A stretch of 64,000 bases of DNA from positions 3,194,710 through 3,258,709 of the forward strand of contig NZ_BOQE01000001.1 of the NCBI RefSeq assembly GCF_023705585.1, in the 5' to 3' direction. This stretch comes from Collibacillus ludicampi (GTDB taxonomy: Bacteria; Bacillota; Bacilli; Tumebacillales; BOQE01). The notes under the pieces were generated by a model. It ran no database searches, was not told where the DNA came from, and saw nothing but the letters and a program-made list of their open reading frames with translations. This document shows positions 53,238 to 62,722 of this stretch, piece after piece. The first letter of the stretch is position 1. Every line of letters begins with the position of its first letter. A program made the position numbers and the translations under genes.

Positions 53238-54896
53238 GTGAAACGAGAAACATTAGCTACACTTTTATCGAGTGTCTTAATAGTACCTGCCACTTTGTTT
53301 TCGGCAGGTTCTTCTTTTTCCGCCACATATGGGCAAGGGGTGACGAATCCTCAACCTCTCGGTCAAACGGATTCCCAACCTGGCTATGTAGCCTACAGAT
53401 TACAAAACGGTCAACCGATCCCAGTGGGAAAACCGGTAGATATAAGTCTATCAGATGGGATAAAGGGAAATGATATTCCACTTTACTGGTCGCATAATGG
53501 AATTGACGATCAAGTCCATTGGATCGTAACGAATGCCCTCATCAACGGAAATCCCGTAGGCAAAATTCTGCAATATGACTTGTCTACAACGAATGTCAAC
53601 AACGGATACCTGTTGATCTCGAAACAGGATTATCCCGATTGGGTTCAAGCGGTAGGCGGCGTACAAAAATACGTCGATACAGAACTGGCGAAAAAACCAA
53701 ATGGCGATCAAAGCATACTCGCTGATGATTTCAATCAATGGACAGTCGTACCGTTGTCCGACGTTTTAAACCTTTCCGGCGCAACGATCGATCAAGGATA
53801 TCTCACGTCTACAGGCGGGGTCAACATGACGGATCAGGAGGGCGTGGCAGAGGGGAATTTTAACATCCATCCCTCTTCGCCGCCCACGTCATCGGTCACA
53901 ACCGACCAAACCGCTTACGCTCCGGGTGACACGGTGAACATCAACCTGACGAACACGACTTTTGCGCCGTGGACATCGCACCATCTCGAAGCGCTTGAAG
54001 TCACGGGTCCGAACGGGTTCGACAAGTTCTTGCCGATCAACGACAACGGCAATACCGTACAGGCCGCAACAGGAACGAACTTTCCATTCACGCCTAGTGA
54101 TACAGCGGTCACTTCGCTTGCTTCAAATGCTCAGGTACAACCCGGATCGTCCGTCACAACTAATGAATCCGCAACATTGGACACGACAGGGCTTCCAGCG
54201 GGGACATATACGGTCAAATATACGATGTACGACGAAATTGCACGTCCATCGTCAAGCGGAATCAACGGAACGGTGATTTCGACGTTTACCATCGATCCCA
54301 CCGTTAAACCCAAAACTCCGGGAGGCACCTCAACTGGCGGAGGCGGAGGTGGAAGCACCGGTGGCGGTGGCACTGGTGGTTCAGGAGGTTCCGGAGGCGG
54401 AACAGGTGGCTCTGGTGGAGGTACTGGTTCTGGTGGTGGAGGAACAATCATTCAAAATCCGGGGACTAGTGACGGAGACATATCTGTAAAGTTTGCTAAC
54501 TACCTTTGGAATCACTGGCCGAAAAACGGTGAGACAGGACATGTAGATATGGTCCTAACAAACACAAATGATTACGACGGTGCAGGTATCGAATATGATC
54601 TCAAGGCATGGAGCGACGACAATTCGTTGTTTCAGCCGATTGACATTGAGAAAGCGGTAGTCAATGTACCAGCTGGCCAATCCGTTACGATTCCGCTGAC
54701 ATACAAAGTTCAACGTGAATTCAAGGATTATAAATGGCAAGGCTACCATATCCATTACACGGTGACCATACGGCCACATGTGATACCGGGTTCTCCGGAT
54801 GATCCGCCTCCGCCTCCGTTAAATGATAGTGATCTGACGAATGATACAGCTAAACTGGATCAGTACATTATTGGCCCGCCTCGATTGGTGAAATAA
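53238..54896 (+). CDS. Secreted Gly-rich surface protein
   Basis: 552 residues from GTG 53238 (GGAGG 10 nt upstream). Signal peptide (TLATLLSSVLIVPATLFSAG). Residues about 210-350 form an Ig-like domain. A long Gly/Ser linker lies around 355-400, then a further beta-rich domain ends the protein. No sortase motif or membrane anchor at the end. Starts 19 nt after the SLH gene. Probably displayed with it; function unknown. Confidence 0.65.
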   Translation: MKRETLATLLSSVLIVPATLFSAGSSFSATYGQGVTNPQPLGQTDSQPGYVAYRLQNGQPIPVGKPVDISLSDGIKGNDIPLYWSHNGIDDQVHWIVTNALINGNPVGKILQYDLSTTNVNNGYLLISKQDYPDWVQAVGGVQKYVDTELAKKPNGDQSILADDFNQWTVVPLSDVLNLSGATIDQGYLTSTGGVNMTDQEGVAEGNFNIHPSSPPTSSVTTDQTAYAPGDTVNINLTNTTFAPWTSHHLEALEVTGPNGFDKFLPINDNGNTVQAATGTNFPFTPSDTAVTSLASNAQVQPGSSVTTNESATLDTTGLPAGTYTVKYTMYDEIARPSSSGINGTVISTFTIDPTVKPKTPGGTSTGGGGGGSTGGGGTGGSGGSGGGTGGSGGGTGSGGGGTIIQNPGTSDGDISVKFANYLWNHWPKNGETGHVDMVLTNTNDYDGAGIEYDLKAWSDDNSLFQPIDIEKAVVNVPAGQSVTIPLTYKVQREFKDYKWQGYHIHYTVTIRPHVIPGSPDDPPPPPLNDSDLTNDTAKLDQYIIGPPRLVK

Positions 54897-54958
54897 ACCA
54901 ACGGTCCCGCCTTATGCGGGACCATTCCTGAATCTTTTGAAATCGAGGGGATAAAACC

Positions 54959-55420
54959 ATGGGGATACTCTTTTTCTATATAGAATTATTGGTTTGGGCC
55001 ATGCTCATAGCTTTCCAGGTGGATGTGACCCATGCGATCAAGGTCAAGAGTATGATTCAGGGGGCGGCTGACGCAGCCACTCTGGCCGGTTCTCTACAGA
55101 ATCATCAGGAAGTGAACCAGTATGATGAGGCAGGAGCACCTATTGGGTTCGGATTCAAGCTCAATGACGATTTTTCGCCAGAAAATGCAGCAGAGGCAGC
55201 ATGGCAAAAAAATATTTCCAACTTTAAAGAAGGGGCTGGGTTCAACACGGTTCCGCAATTTCAACGGACTTTGGATGACAAGGGGATTACGTGTACAGTC
55301 AACCAGACCGTGCAGATGACGGTTTCTCAAACGGTCATGAACCGATTTTTCGGTGAAGGGGCAGCTCCACAGGTTCAGGTACGGGTACCGGTAACGGCTG
55401 TGTCAAAAGTATATCCGTGA
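54959..55420 (+). CDS. TadE/TadG-like pilus-assembly protein
   Basis: 153 residues; a hydrophobic helix at the N-terminus (FFYIELLVWAMLIAFQVDV) directly followed by IQGAADAATLAGSL, the pattern of TadE/TadG minor pilins, then a soluble domain. It probably belongs to the Tad pilus of the downstream genes. Confidence 0.6.
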   Translation: MGILFFYIELLVWAMLIAFQVDVTHAIKVKSMIQGAADAATLAGSLQNHQEVNQYDEAGAPIGFGFKLNDDFSPENAAEAAWQKNISNFKEGAGFNTVPQFQRTLDDKGITCTVNQTVQMTVSQTVMNRFFGEGAAPQVQVRVPVTAVSKVYP

Positions 55421-55432
55421 TTATCTAGCATT

Positions 55433-55458
55433 GGCTCCGGGATACTCCCGGCCTTTTT
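55433..55458 (+). terminator. Intrinsic terminator
   Basis: GGCTCCGGGA-TAC-TCCCGGCC hairpin followed by TTTTTCTTTTT. Confidence 0.8.
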
Positions 55459-55470
55459 CTTTTTGAGGGG

Positions 55471-55923
55471 GTGTCGTCAACGGGTTTTCTTCTGTCAGCC
55501 GCTCTAGTTGTCTTGATTCACGAACTCGGCCATGCGGCGGCCCAACGAATGTGCGGAGTTCCCGTTCATCGGATCGTGTGGGGCCGGGGGCCGCAGTTGT
55601 TTCGCCTTTGTGCACTGGAAGTCCGGCTGCTCCCGCTTTCCGGGTACGTGTTGCCGGTCGGGGTGCTCCATGCCCGACGTCGATGGCAGGGCGTTCTGAT
55701 CGCCTTGTCCGGAGTTCTCGCCCCCTGGCTCGTGGTGGGAGTCATGATTCTTATTCATGCGACCAGTTACGGATGGCTGAGGGAATTTTTCTGGGGATGG
55801 ATGATTTGGTCGGTCGTGGGATTAGGTCAGTTGCTTCCCATGAGACAGAGAGATGGATGGTGGGCGCTGGTCGCTCTGGGCGTTCTTCCGGCCCCACATA
55901 TGGATAGAGAGGGGGATTCATAG
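55471..55923 (+). CDS. M50-type (site-2-protease-like) membrane metalloprotease
   Basis: 150 residues with HELGH (zinc ligands His17, His21) in the first hydrophobic helix and three further membrane segments. GTG 55471 lies immediately after GAGGGG, so the real start is uncertain. It is shorter than normal site-2 proteases and the second conserved motif (NxxPxxxxDG) is not obvious; QLLPMRQRDGW may be it. Possible role in processing a pilus or surface protein. Confidence 0.6.
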   Translation: MSSTGFLLSAALVVLIHELGHAAAQRMCGVPVHRIVWGRGPQLFRLCALEVRLLPLSGYVLPVGVLHARRRWQGVLIALSGVLAPWLVVGVMILIHATSYGWLREFFWGWMIWSVVGLGQLLPMRQRDGWWALVALGVLPAPHMDREGDS

Positions 55924-55925
55924 TT

Positions 55926-56105
55926 TTGGCTCAAGTCATTCCATTTCATCGCAAAACGATGAGTTTAACGGTTAGCTTCACTGACGTGGATCATTTTGCG
56001 GAGATTTGTTGCATCATCGCACGATGGATTGCAGAGAAGGGGTATGTGGATCGGGTAGAGCGGTTGAATCATGACACGGTTCGAGTGCATTTAAAGTTGG
56101 CTTGA
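55926..56105 (+). CDS. Small protein, function unknown
   Basis: 59 residues from TTG 55926 (GAGAGGGGG 10 nt upstream), 2 nt after the previous stop codon. Mixed helix and strand. Not recognised. The following 56106-56379 contains two TTTTTCTC-type elements and no gene. Confidence 0.45.
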   Translation: MAQVIPFHRKTMSLTVSFTDVDHFAEICCIIARWIAEKGYVDRVERLNHDTVRVHLKLA

Positions 56106-56379
56106 GGGTTCTCTTGAGGATTCTCCCTGGCCTCGAGTTAAGTAAGGGAGAGATTTTTCTCTCAGCCCCTATATGAGTTGGGAGCGGTACACAGGGATGC
56201 ACAAGTTGGTCACCCCTTTATAGGGTAGTTGGTCGCTGCAGAAGTGATCGGTAAGTGGCCGACTCGATTCTGCCACTTTTTTCTCCCGGCCCTTGAAAGG
56301 GGTGAGAGCAAGGGAATCCGCTGCGACCCGCGCCCCTAGGTGAATGGGTTCTTGAATTAAAAAAAGGAGGCAAATCGTC

Positions 56380-56550
56380 ATGGAAACCATCAAGATTCTT
56401 GAAAAGCAGATTCAGATGTTGGAAGAGAGCATCAAAGCATCCGCGGATTTGAACGCTTCGGCTCAATTGCACGAGCAACTATTCCGTTGCATTCAACTGC
56501 ACGCCCGGTTGAGTGAGGAAAGGCGGCCCGTTGCCAAAGAGGTGAGGTAA
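56380..56550 (+). CDS. 56-residue coiled-coil protein
   Basis: ATG with AAAGGAGG 9 nt upstream. A single helix with a heptad pattern (METIKILEKQIQMLEESI) and a basic tail. Unknown function. Confidence 0.5.
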   Translation: METIKILEKQIQMLEESIKASADLNASAQLHEQLFRCIQLHARLSEERRPVAKEVR

Positions 56551-56664
56551 ACCTGAAAGATCCCTCTTAGCCGGGCCTGGGATTTCGGTGCAAATTTTAC
56601 TCGCCATTAAAGAAGTCGAATTGTCCTGTTTTTAGATCTTCGGCTAAGGCAATCGGTAAAAGCC

Positions 56665-57138
56665 TTACGCGTTGGTTGGATTGCGCTTTTTTTCAAGAAT
56701 CGTAGGTCCGGCTAACCACGTGGACTCGCGGGACAGAAGCAGTTTCATCAACACGACGAGATCCCAACATCTAAGGATTATAGTGTCATCAACGAAAGGA
56801 CTTTTTTCGCAGTGTTCCGGAGCGCTGACGGAAAAATAATGCCGGCAACATAAAGGGCGGACAGGATAGATTTCGCACGTGTTATCAGATCCTAGAAATG
56901 GGCAAGGGATATGCGCATGGAAATATCCTTCTTTAAATTCGTCTGTTTGGATATCGACGAGAAACAGTTCAGTCCTGTTGAAAGAGGCATTCCATTTTTC
57001 CAATCGGATTGGAAGGAGCGGGTCGAACCGTATGTTGTTCAATCGCAACCAATTCAGGATTATCCGCGTTTCGGTTTCGGAAACGTAAATGGCTTGGTAG
57101 CAACAATGCGCACATCCTTTTGTGCATGTGCGGAGCAT
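56665..57138 (-). CDS. YkgJ-family Cys-cluster protein
   Basis: 157 residues from ATG 57138 (GGAGAAG 9 nt upstream). CTKGCAHCCYQAIYVSETE and CPFLGSDNTCEIYPVRPLCC match the Cys pattern of YkgJ proteins (PF03692), which bind zinc or iron. Oriented against the neighbours, probably cotranscribed with the minigene just upstream. Confidence 0.8.
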   Translation of the reverse strand: MLRTCTKGCAHCCYQAIYVSETETRIILNWLRLNNIRFDPLLPIRLEKWNASFNRTELFLVDIQTDEFKEGYFHAHIPCPFLGSDNTCEIYPVRPLCCRHYFSVSAPEHCEKSPFVDDTIILRCWDLVVLMKLLLSRESTWLAGPTILEKKRNPTNA

Positions 57139-57170
57139 ATTGTAGGTCTTCTCCAGTCCCAAAATACGGT

Positions 57171-57320
57171 TTACGGCATAATTGGTGAGCTTTGAACTTC
57201 TTCCTTGTCAGCTTCACCTTGGTCAGACAGGTCGTGAATGGATATGTTCGGAGGTCGGTTTAGCCATTGCCTGGCAGATTCGCACGTACGAGCAATAAAT
57301 TGCTGCGGAGTTTTGCTCAT
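57171..57320 (-). CDS. 49-residue protein before the YkgJ gene
   Basis: ATG 57320 with GGAAAG upstream. MSKTPQQFIARTCESARQWL reads like a real protein. Ends 32 nt before the YkgJ start. Unknown. Confidence 0.4.
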   Translation of the reverse strand: MSKTPQQFIARTCESARQWLNRPPNISIHDLSDQGEADKEEVQSSPIMP

Positions 57321-57348
57321 GGAAGCACTTCTTTCCGAGGGGGTATTG

Positions 57349-57561
57349 ATGATGACCATAGAAGCTGCGAGAAGGTACTTGGACGAAAACGAAGACAAGT
57401 TGCCGCTCATGGACGCCATTTATTACAGAATAGCGCTATTGGTGTCGGTCAACTATTATGAACTGGCCGCAAAACAGTATTGGAAATATCTAAGAGAAAC
57501 CCAGGGAACTGAGTTCTTTGACATTCTGTACTCCCTAGAGGACAACGCGGATAGGCCTTAG
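57349..57561 (+). CDS. Small helical protein, function unknown
   Basis: 70 residues from ATG 57349 (CGAGGGGG upstream); longer upstream starts overlap the minus-strand minigene. Helical, aromatic-rich (YYRIALLVSVNYYELAAKQY). No family. Confidence 0.5.
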   Translation: MMTIEAARRYLDENEDKLPLMDAIYYRIALLVSVNYYELAAKQYWKYLRETQGTEFFDILYSLEDNADRP

Positions 57562-57642
57562 ATAAGTGATAACAACATCACAATTTGATCTTACCAAATT
57601 TTGTGCAGCGGAATCAATAGATAGTTTAGAAGGTGAAAAAAG

Positions 57643-57915
57643 TTGCTAGGGCTGACAATTCGTCAATGTAGGCAAGCGAAAAACCTTTCCCAACGCGACT
57701 TGGCGCAGAGGTGCGGGGTGAAGAGGGAAACGATTAACCGCATTGAGACTTCCCGGCACATTCCCAATGTAAAGCTGTTGAACACCATTGCCGCCGCGCT
57801 GGGAATGAGGGGATCGGAGTTGCTGCGGATGGCCGAAGACATGGAACCGGAATCATCAGGTTGCCTCTCGGAGGCGGGGAGGCGGAAGAGTTCTCCCGGA
57901 CCCCGTACAGAGTAG
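57643..57915 (+). CDS. XRE-family regulator
   Basis: 90 residues, TTG start with AAGGTG. XRE HTH at 1-60 (IRQCRQAKNLSQRDLAQRCG, VKRETINRIETSRHIPNV). It lies just before the Tad pilus operon and may control it. Confidence 0.8.
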   Translation: MLGLTIRQCRQAKNLSQRDLAQRCGVKRETINRIETSRHIPNVKLLNTIAAALGMRGSELLRMAEDMEPESSGCLSEAGRRKSSPGPRTE

Positions 57916-57996
57916 GATTCGCGTAGGGATGCTCTTCCTTGGAACATCACTGTTTTTTCTCCCGCTCCCACAAAAGATCAAAGGAGGAATGGAAGT

Positions 57997-59079
57997 TTGA
58001 AAGTTGCATTGTGTCCGGGCGGCAGGACAGATGTTGCCCAATGGCTTGCTGACGAGGCAAAGGACGCTGGCTATGAAATCGTGATCTGGCCTCAAGACCA
58101 CGGGGACCTGACCACAGTACAGGCACTCTTTTGTTTTGCAGAACAAAACGAAGGGCGAGCGGCTTCCCTTCGTACTCTGGCTCAGGAGGCTCTAGTGAGG
58201 GGCCTTCCTGTCATCTGGGCAGTGGAAGGAGAACCCTTGCCGGGAGCTTTCCGCTCTTATTCGGATTTCTCGAAACTTCCGGACGCCACACCATTCTTGG
58301 ATGCGGTCCTTGATCTCCCGAAGCCGGTGACGGAGGAGGAGCAAACTCCGAAACGGAGACTGTCCATCCCGAGCCCTGCAAAGCTGATTCAGAGGGTGGT
58401 TCCACAGGAGAATGTATCGGAGACTCCTCCTAGGGAAGAAGAAACCTTGCCTTCTGTATTCAATCATGTAATCGCGGTCGGAGGCCCACGGGGAGCCGGA
58501 TCCAGTTTTTTGGCCTGGAATCTTGCGGTCGCCTTGGATGCCGTACTCATGGAAGGTCGAGTAACGGACAGCCTGGCGAAGTGGCTTGAGGTGGAGAAAG
58601 AGGGTACGAGGGAGGCGTATCTGAGGGGGGAATTACAGACCAAGGCCGCGGTCACCGCGAGCCAACCCTTGAGCCTCCATGAACTCCAACTCCTGGCTCG
58701 CGTTCAAGAACGGGTGGTCGTCGATGTCGGGGATGCTCTGGATTCTGAAGTCTGGCTCCGGGCCGGTAAGCAGGTCTTCGTGATGACTCCCGATCCCAAG
58801 TGCAAAGGGGGTGACATCCCGGAACGGGCGATTCGGGTGATGAACCGGTACCCGGAAGCGTTTCCTATTCGACCGGAAAAACTCGTGCAGGCGAGAATTG
58901 ACCTGATCGTGTCGGATTTGGGACGGGAAGCCTTTCTTTCTCTCTGCAGCCAGATGCCATGGGTTGAGAAACCTCCCGATGTCAAGGAACAGTGGGTGAG
59001 ACTGTTTGTACAGGAAAAACCGCAAGAGAAACCGGAACAAAGAGAGGAGGCGGTGTCCGTATGGTCATCGTGGTCATAG
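57997..59079 (+). CDS. CpaE/MinD-like protein with a degenerate P-loop
   Basis: 360 residues, TTG with AAAGGAGG. Residues 1-110 resemble a receiver-like domain; about 160-330 resembles a MinD-type fold, where the Walker loop reads GGPRGAGSSFLAWNLA without the usual Lys-Thr. It overlaps the CpaE-like gene that follows. The pair may act as a hetero-oligomer in pilus positioning, with this member not hydrolysing ATP. Confidence 0.65.
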   Translation: MKVALCPGGRTDVAQWLADEAKDAGYEIVIWPQDHGDLTTVQALFCFAEQNEGRAASLRTLAQEALVRGLPVIWAVEGEPLPGAFRSYSDFSKLPDATPFLDAVLDLPKPVTEEEQTPKRRLSIPSPAKLIQRVVPQENVSETPPREEETLPSVFNHVIAVGGPRGAGSSFLAWNLAVALDAVLMEGRVTDSLAKWLEVEKEGTREAYLRGELQTKAAVTASQPLSLHELQLLARVQERVVVDVGDALDSEVWLRAGKQVFVMTPDPKCKGGDIPERAIRVMNRYPEAFPIRPEKLVQARIDLIVSDLGREAFLSLCSQMPWVEKPPDVKEQWVRLFVQEKPQEKPEQREEAVSVWSSWS

Positions 59080-60359
59080 ATGAGCTCATCCAACGATCTT
59101 CTCAAACAGCATTTTCTCTCCAAAGCCTCGGGAAAATCTACGAAGCTCGCACGCCCCAGGAAGTCCAGGCGATTCTCAGCCGTGAAAAGGCGATCGACGC
59201 TTTCGTGGTCGCAGGGGAACTGGGACCAGGAGTGGTGAGAAAACTTCGCCTGGAGTTCTCGGCTCCAGTGTATGTGTATGGGGATCTTTCGCCGGGAGCC
59301 GTGGCGGAAATGTACAATGCAGGGGCCGAGGATCTGTTTCCGTATCCCCTGGAACCGAGGTGGATCAGGGACCAACTGAGTAGATTTGAGACTTCTTTAA
59401 AAGGCTTCCGTAGGGAAACAAAGGGAGATCTCCAAAACATTCGGCCATTCGGCATCTCGGAGTCGGAATCCGATCGTGATTATGCGGATGTGACCTTGAA
59501 AGATGAAGGTCCTAAACGCACGTTCAATCGATTTATCATCACCAGCTCAGTCAAGGGAGGAGAAGGGAAAACCACGTTTCTTGTACAGCTCGGTATGATC
59601 TTAGCCCGGAAAGGGCAGAGACTGGCGATTCTTGATGCCGACATCAACGGCAATGTGGCCCAATGGATCGGGGCTGACACGGTGGATGATATCAGCGAGT
59701 TTGGTACGCGAAAGTCGTTTTCTGAACGGGATCTGGAGGCCATGCTGGTTACTCATCGGCCTACTGGGTTGAAGGTGCTGCCAAGTCCCTTGGGGACGTT
59801 GGAGCCTTTGCGCTGGGAGGTTGTGCGGGCGGCGGTGGAAGCGTATCGTCCCCTGTTTCCGTGCTTAATGGTAGATCTGGCGGAAGGCTTTTCTCCGACA
59901 CTTGAACATTTAGCCAAAGAATATGCCACCGATGTGGTGCTCATGGTCAGCCCGGATGCCTCCCGGCTGCAACGGAGCCAGCGGATGTTGGAAACCATGA
60001 TTCGCCGAGGATTCCCTGAAAACAAGATCCAGATCATTGTGAACCGGGTAAAGAAAGAGGCCGATTTCAGGGTTGTGGAAGCGGCTCTTTCGGAGGTATC
60101 GGAAGACGTTTCGATTTTTCCTCTCCCTTACCACCCGGATTTGGACGCGCCAAACAGCACGGGCAGGCCCCCCATCATCCTATCGGATCCAAAGAGTGCC
60201 TATGCCAAAGCGTTCCGCAGGATTTTGGAAGAAGGATTTCATGTGAAGGCAGGGCTCCATTCGGAGAGCGGTGCTAAGAAACGGGAGGTGAGGAATCTCT
60301 CTTCTCCGTCGGGACTTTCGTGGAAAAAGTTACTTCGAGTTGTGGGAATAGGAGGATGA
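59061..60359 (+). CDS. CpaE/TadZ-like pilus-localisation ATPase
   Basis: 432 residues from ATG 59061 (AGAGGAGG upstream). N-terminal receiver-like domain, then a deviant Walker A SSVKGGEGKTTFLVQL around 165, DADINGNVAQWIG and MVSPDAS motifs of the MinD/CpaE family. These proteins place the Tad pilus machine. Followed at once by the CpaB gene. Confidence 0.85.
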   Translation: MVIVVIDELIQRSSQTAFSLQSLGKIYEARTPQEVQAILSREKAIDAFVVAGELGPGVVRKLRLEFSAPVYVYGDLSPGAVAEMYNAGAEDLFPYPLEPRWIRDQLSRFETSLKGFRRETKGDLQNIRPFGISESESDRDYADVTLKDEGPKRTFNRFIITSSVKGGEGKTTFLVQLGMILARKGQRLAILDADINGNVAQWIGADTVDDISEFGTRKSFSERDLEAMLVTHRPTGLKVLPSPLGTLEPLRWEVVRAAVEAYRPLFPCLMVDLAEGFSPTLEHLAKEYATDVVLMVSPDASRLQRSQRMLETMIRRGFPENKIQIIVNRVKKEADFRVVEAALSEVSEDVSIFPLPYHPDLDAPNSTGRPPIILSDPKSAYAKAFRRILEEGFHVKAGLHSESGAKKREVRNLSSPSGLSWKKLLRVVGIGG

Positions 60360-60362
60360 GTG

Positions 60363-61097
60363 ATGAGAACCGATCGTTCATTAGCTAAAGGTGCGATGTG
60401 GTTGGGGCTTTTGGTCGGGATTGGCCTTGTTATCGGATGGATCGCGCAAACGACCATCCAGAAAGCCACACATATGGTTCCGGTATGGGTAGCCGCCAAC
60501 AAAATACGTGTAGACCAGAAAATCCAGCCGAGCGATCTACGTAAGGAACTGCGTCCCGAAGGAGGGGTTCCAGGAGATGCCATCAAGGATCCGCAGGAGG
60601 TTGTCGGCAAATACACGGCTACAACCATCCTGCCGGGGCAGGTCATTGAAAAACAGGCTGTGGCCGATGCCACGACCATGCGTGAAATGGTTCGTCAATA
60701 CGGACTCAATTATGTGGGAATGGCCTTGCAACTGGATTCGCAGGACATGCCTATCGACCAGATCCATCCGGGCGACATGGTGGCATTTTTGGGGACCTTT
60801 AATGAAGGAGCGAAGGTTGTAACGACCAATCTCGTGGCCTCTCACGTGCCGGTCATCTCTGTTTCCGAGGCAGAAAAGAAAATCATCGTGGCTGTGCCGT
60901 TAGAGAAATCGAAGGAACTAGCCAGGGACAAGGCGGCCGGAAAGATCAGCGTAGTACTGGATCCCCAGGCGTTCCAACAGGAGTCATATGAGGGGCAATC
61001 CTCAGGACAGATGCCTACTCCGAAAACCACTGACCAGGTTTCGAGTCAAGCTCCAGGGCAAACGTCTAGTCAGGCTCCTACGGGACAAACCAACTAA
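60363..61097 (+). CDS. CpaB/RcpC-like Flp pilus protein
   Basis: 244 residues from ATG 60363 (GGAGG 7 nt upstream). N-terminal membrane helix, then a SAF domain (VPVWVAANKIRVDQKIQPSD, TATTILPGQVIEKQAV) and a second SAF-like part; Gln/Ser/Thr-rich tail. In Tad systems CpaB lines the periplasmic or wall-side channel. Confidence 0.8.
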   Translation: MRTDRSLAKGAMWLGLLVGIGLVIGWIAQTTIQKATHMVPVWVAANKIRVDQKIQPSDLRKELRPEGGVPGDAIKDPQEVVGKYTATTILPGQVIEKQAVADATTMREMVRQYGLNYVGMALQLDSQDMPIDQIHPGDMVAFLGTFNEGAKVVTTNLVASHVPVISVSEAEKKIIVAVPLEKSKELARDKAAGKISVVLDPQAFQQESYEGQSSGQMPTPKTTDQVSSQAPGQTSSQAPTGQTN

Positions 61098-61147
61098 TGA
61101 TCTAAAATCCAAAAAATCTACGAATACACAATGACAGCTTCCTTCAT

Positions 61148-61177
61148 GGTCCGGGAAGAGTTTCGTTCTTCCGGACC
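61148..61177 (+). other. Hairpin between cpaB and cpaF genes
   Basis: GGTCCGG-(G)-AAGA / TCTTCCGGACC stem (one bulged G) with loop GTTTCGT, not followed by a T-run; more likely an mRNA-stabilising or processing hairpin. Confidence 0.5.
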
Positions 61178-61204
61178 TGCTTATTTATGAGGAGGGATTT
61201 GTAT

Positions 61205-62722
61205 ATGTTCAAAAACAGCGATCCATTATCGCTGGAACAAAAGTGGGAAGAGCATTATAAGGATTGGGAAATGCTCAAGCAAAAGGACGACAAAGGGCAA
61301 TGGGCCGAGTGGGAAGGGCTGTTGCTCGAAAAATTCCTGGCGTGGCAGGAAAAACAAAAGGCTCGCCTGGGTGTGGAAGCGGAGAATGTGCCCGAGGAAA
61401 CCCAGCGTATTCATTTGAGGCGGTTGGTACAGGAGATCAAGCAAATCCCGGCATGGGCACATACGGAACTCGTGGAGCGGTTTTTGGACGACCAGTACCG
61501 GATGGGGCCGCTTCAGCCGCTGTGGGAAGATCCGAGAGTCTCAGACATTCAGGTCTTCGTACCGATGGACCCGCAATACAAGCAGAAGATTTACTACAAA
61601 CGCGGCGGAAAACGGCGGATTTACAATGGGCCTGGTTTTCGGGACTACAATCACGCCAGAATTTGGGTCAATAAGCATGTGTCACGGTTTGGGTTACGCT
61701 TTGACCCTGGAAAAGTTCAATTGGATGCCTCGGCGTCAGACGGTGAGAGGCTTCACATTATTGCCGGACCGTCGGGCTATTCGACTTTTTATGACGCCAA
61801 ATACCAACTGATCCCATGCCTGATCATTTCGGTCAGGAAGTTTGTATCTGCGTTCACCATCGAGGATCTGACAGACCGGGGGACTGTCACATGGGAAGCA
61901 CCGGATGCAAGACATGACGTGGCCCGAAAAGCCAAGAGATACAAACGCCGTCCGGTTTACACGCAAAGGACCGGCGGCATGGTCGATCAGGCCACGATGG
62001 ATTATTTTCGGCTGATGGTTCTGCTGAGGAAAAACTACGCGATCGCCGCTCCCACGGGGTGGGGCAAAACCACGTTTGCCAACGCCCTTATGGCGCTCAT
62101 TCCACGAACACATATGAATCTGATCTTGGAAGAATCGCCGGAGATGCAGCCGCAAGTCGAGCATGCCATTCGACTGTACGAGCGCAAAGACACCATGGGC
62201 AATGTGACGTTCAGCCTGGCCGACGGCCTGAAGGCGGCTCTGCGAATGAACCCTGACCGGATTTTCCTATCAGAGATCCGCGATTTAATTGCATGGGTGT
62301 TCTTGCATGTGATCCAGTCCGGACACGACGGCTCAGGAACGACACTCCATGCCAGCTCGTGCAAGGCGGCCATCGAAAGGATCATCAGTCTGGCGGCGTC
62401 AGGCCCAAGTGCCCCAGACCAAAAAGTGATCCGGGAAATCCTGTTTGACCGTCTGCACACGGTCATCCACGGCTCTCTGGCCGGCAAAGACAATGAGCAC
62501 CGCTTTATTGATGAGGTCGTTCAGTTGAAGCCCGGTGGAGATATCCATCCCGTGACAGAGTTCATCCAACAGGGCGTGGGGCCATCTGGGGAACCGATCG
62601 GGTACTGGGTATTTCACGGACCTACCGACGAGTTCGTGGAAGAGATGTTGCGCAATGGCTACGAAATCCCGGCGTCCTGGGGATGGGAAGTGGTGGATGA
62701 TGAGGAGGAGGACCGGGAATGA
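61205..62722 (+). CDS. CpaF/TadA-type secretion ATPase
   Basis: 505 residues from ATG 61205 (GGAGGG 8 nt upstream). N-terminal domain with FLDDQYRMGPLQPLWEDPRV, Walker A AAPTGWGKTTFANAL around 280, the Asp-box EESPEMQP, and Walker B-like region FLSEIRD. T2SS/T4P-type hexameric ATPase that drives Tad pilus assembly. It overlaps the TadB gene by 4 nt. Confidence 0.93.
   Translation: MFKNSDPLSLEQKWEEHYKDWEMLKQKDDKGQWAEWEGLLLEKFLAWQEKQKARLGVEAENVPEETQRIHLRRLVQEIKQIPAWAHTELVERFLDDQYRMGPLQPLWEDPRVSDIQVFVPMDPQYKQKIYYKRGGKRRIYNGPGFRDYNHARIWVNKHVSRFGLRFDPGKVQLDASASDGERLHIIAGPSGYSTFYDAKYQLIPCLIISVRKFVSAFTIEDLTDRGTVTWEAPDARHDVARKAKRYKRRPVYTQRTGGMVDQATMDYFRLMVLLRKNYAIAAPTGWGKTTFANALMALIPRTHMNLILEESPEMQPQVEHAIRLYERKDTMGNVTFSLADGLKAALRMNPDRIFLSEIRDLIAWVFLHVIQSGHDGSGTTLHASSCKAAIERIISLAASGPSAPDQKVIREILFDRLHTVIHGSLAGKDNEHRFIDEVVQLKPGGDIHPVTEFIQQGVGPSGEPIGYWVFHGPTDEFVEEMLRNGYEIPASWGWEVVDDEEEDRE

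Noticed and set aside
54330-54450. Short tandem DNA repeats resembling a CRISPR or satellite
   Set aside because: They encode the Gly/Ser linker of the secreted protein; no regular repeat-spacer pattern.
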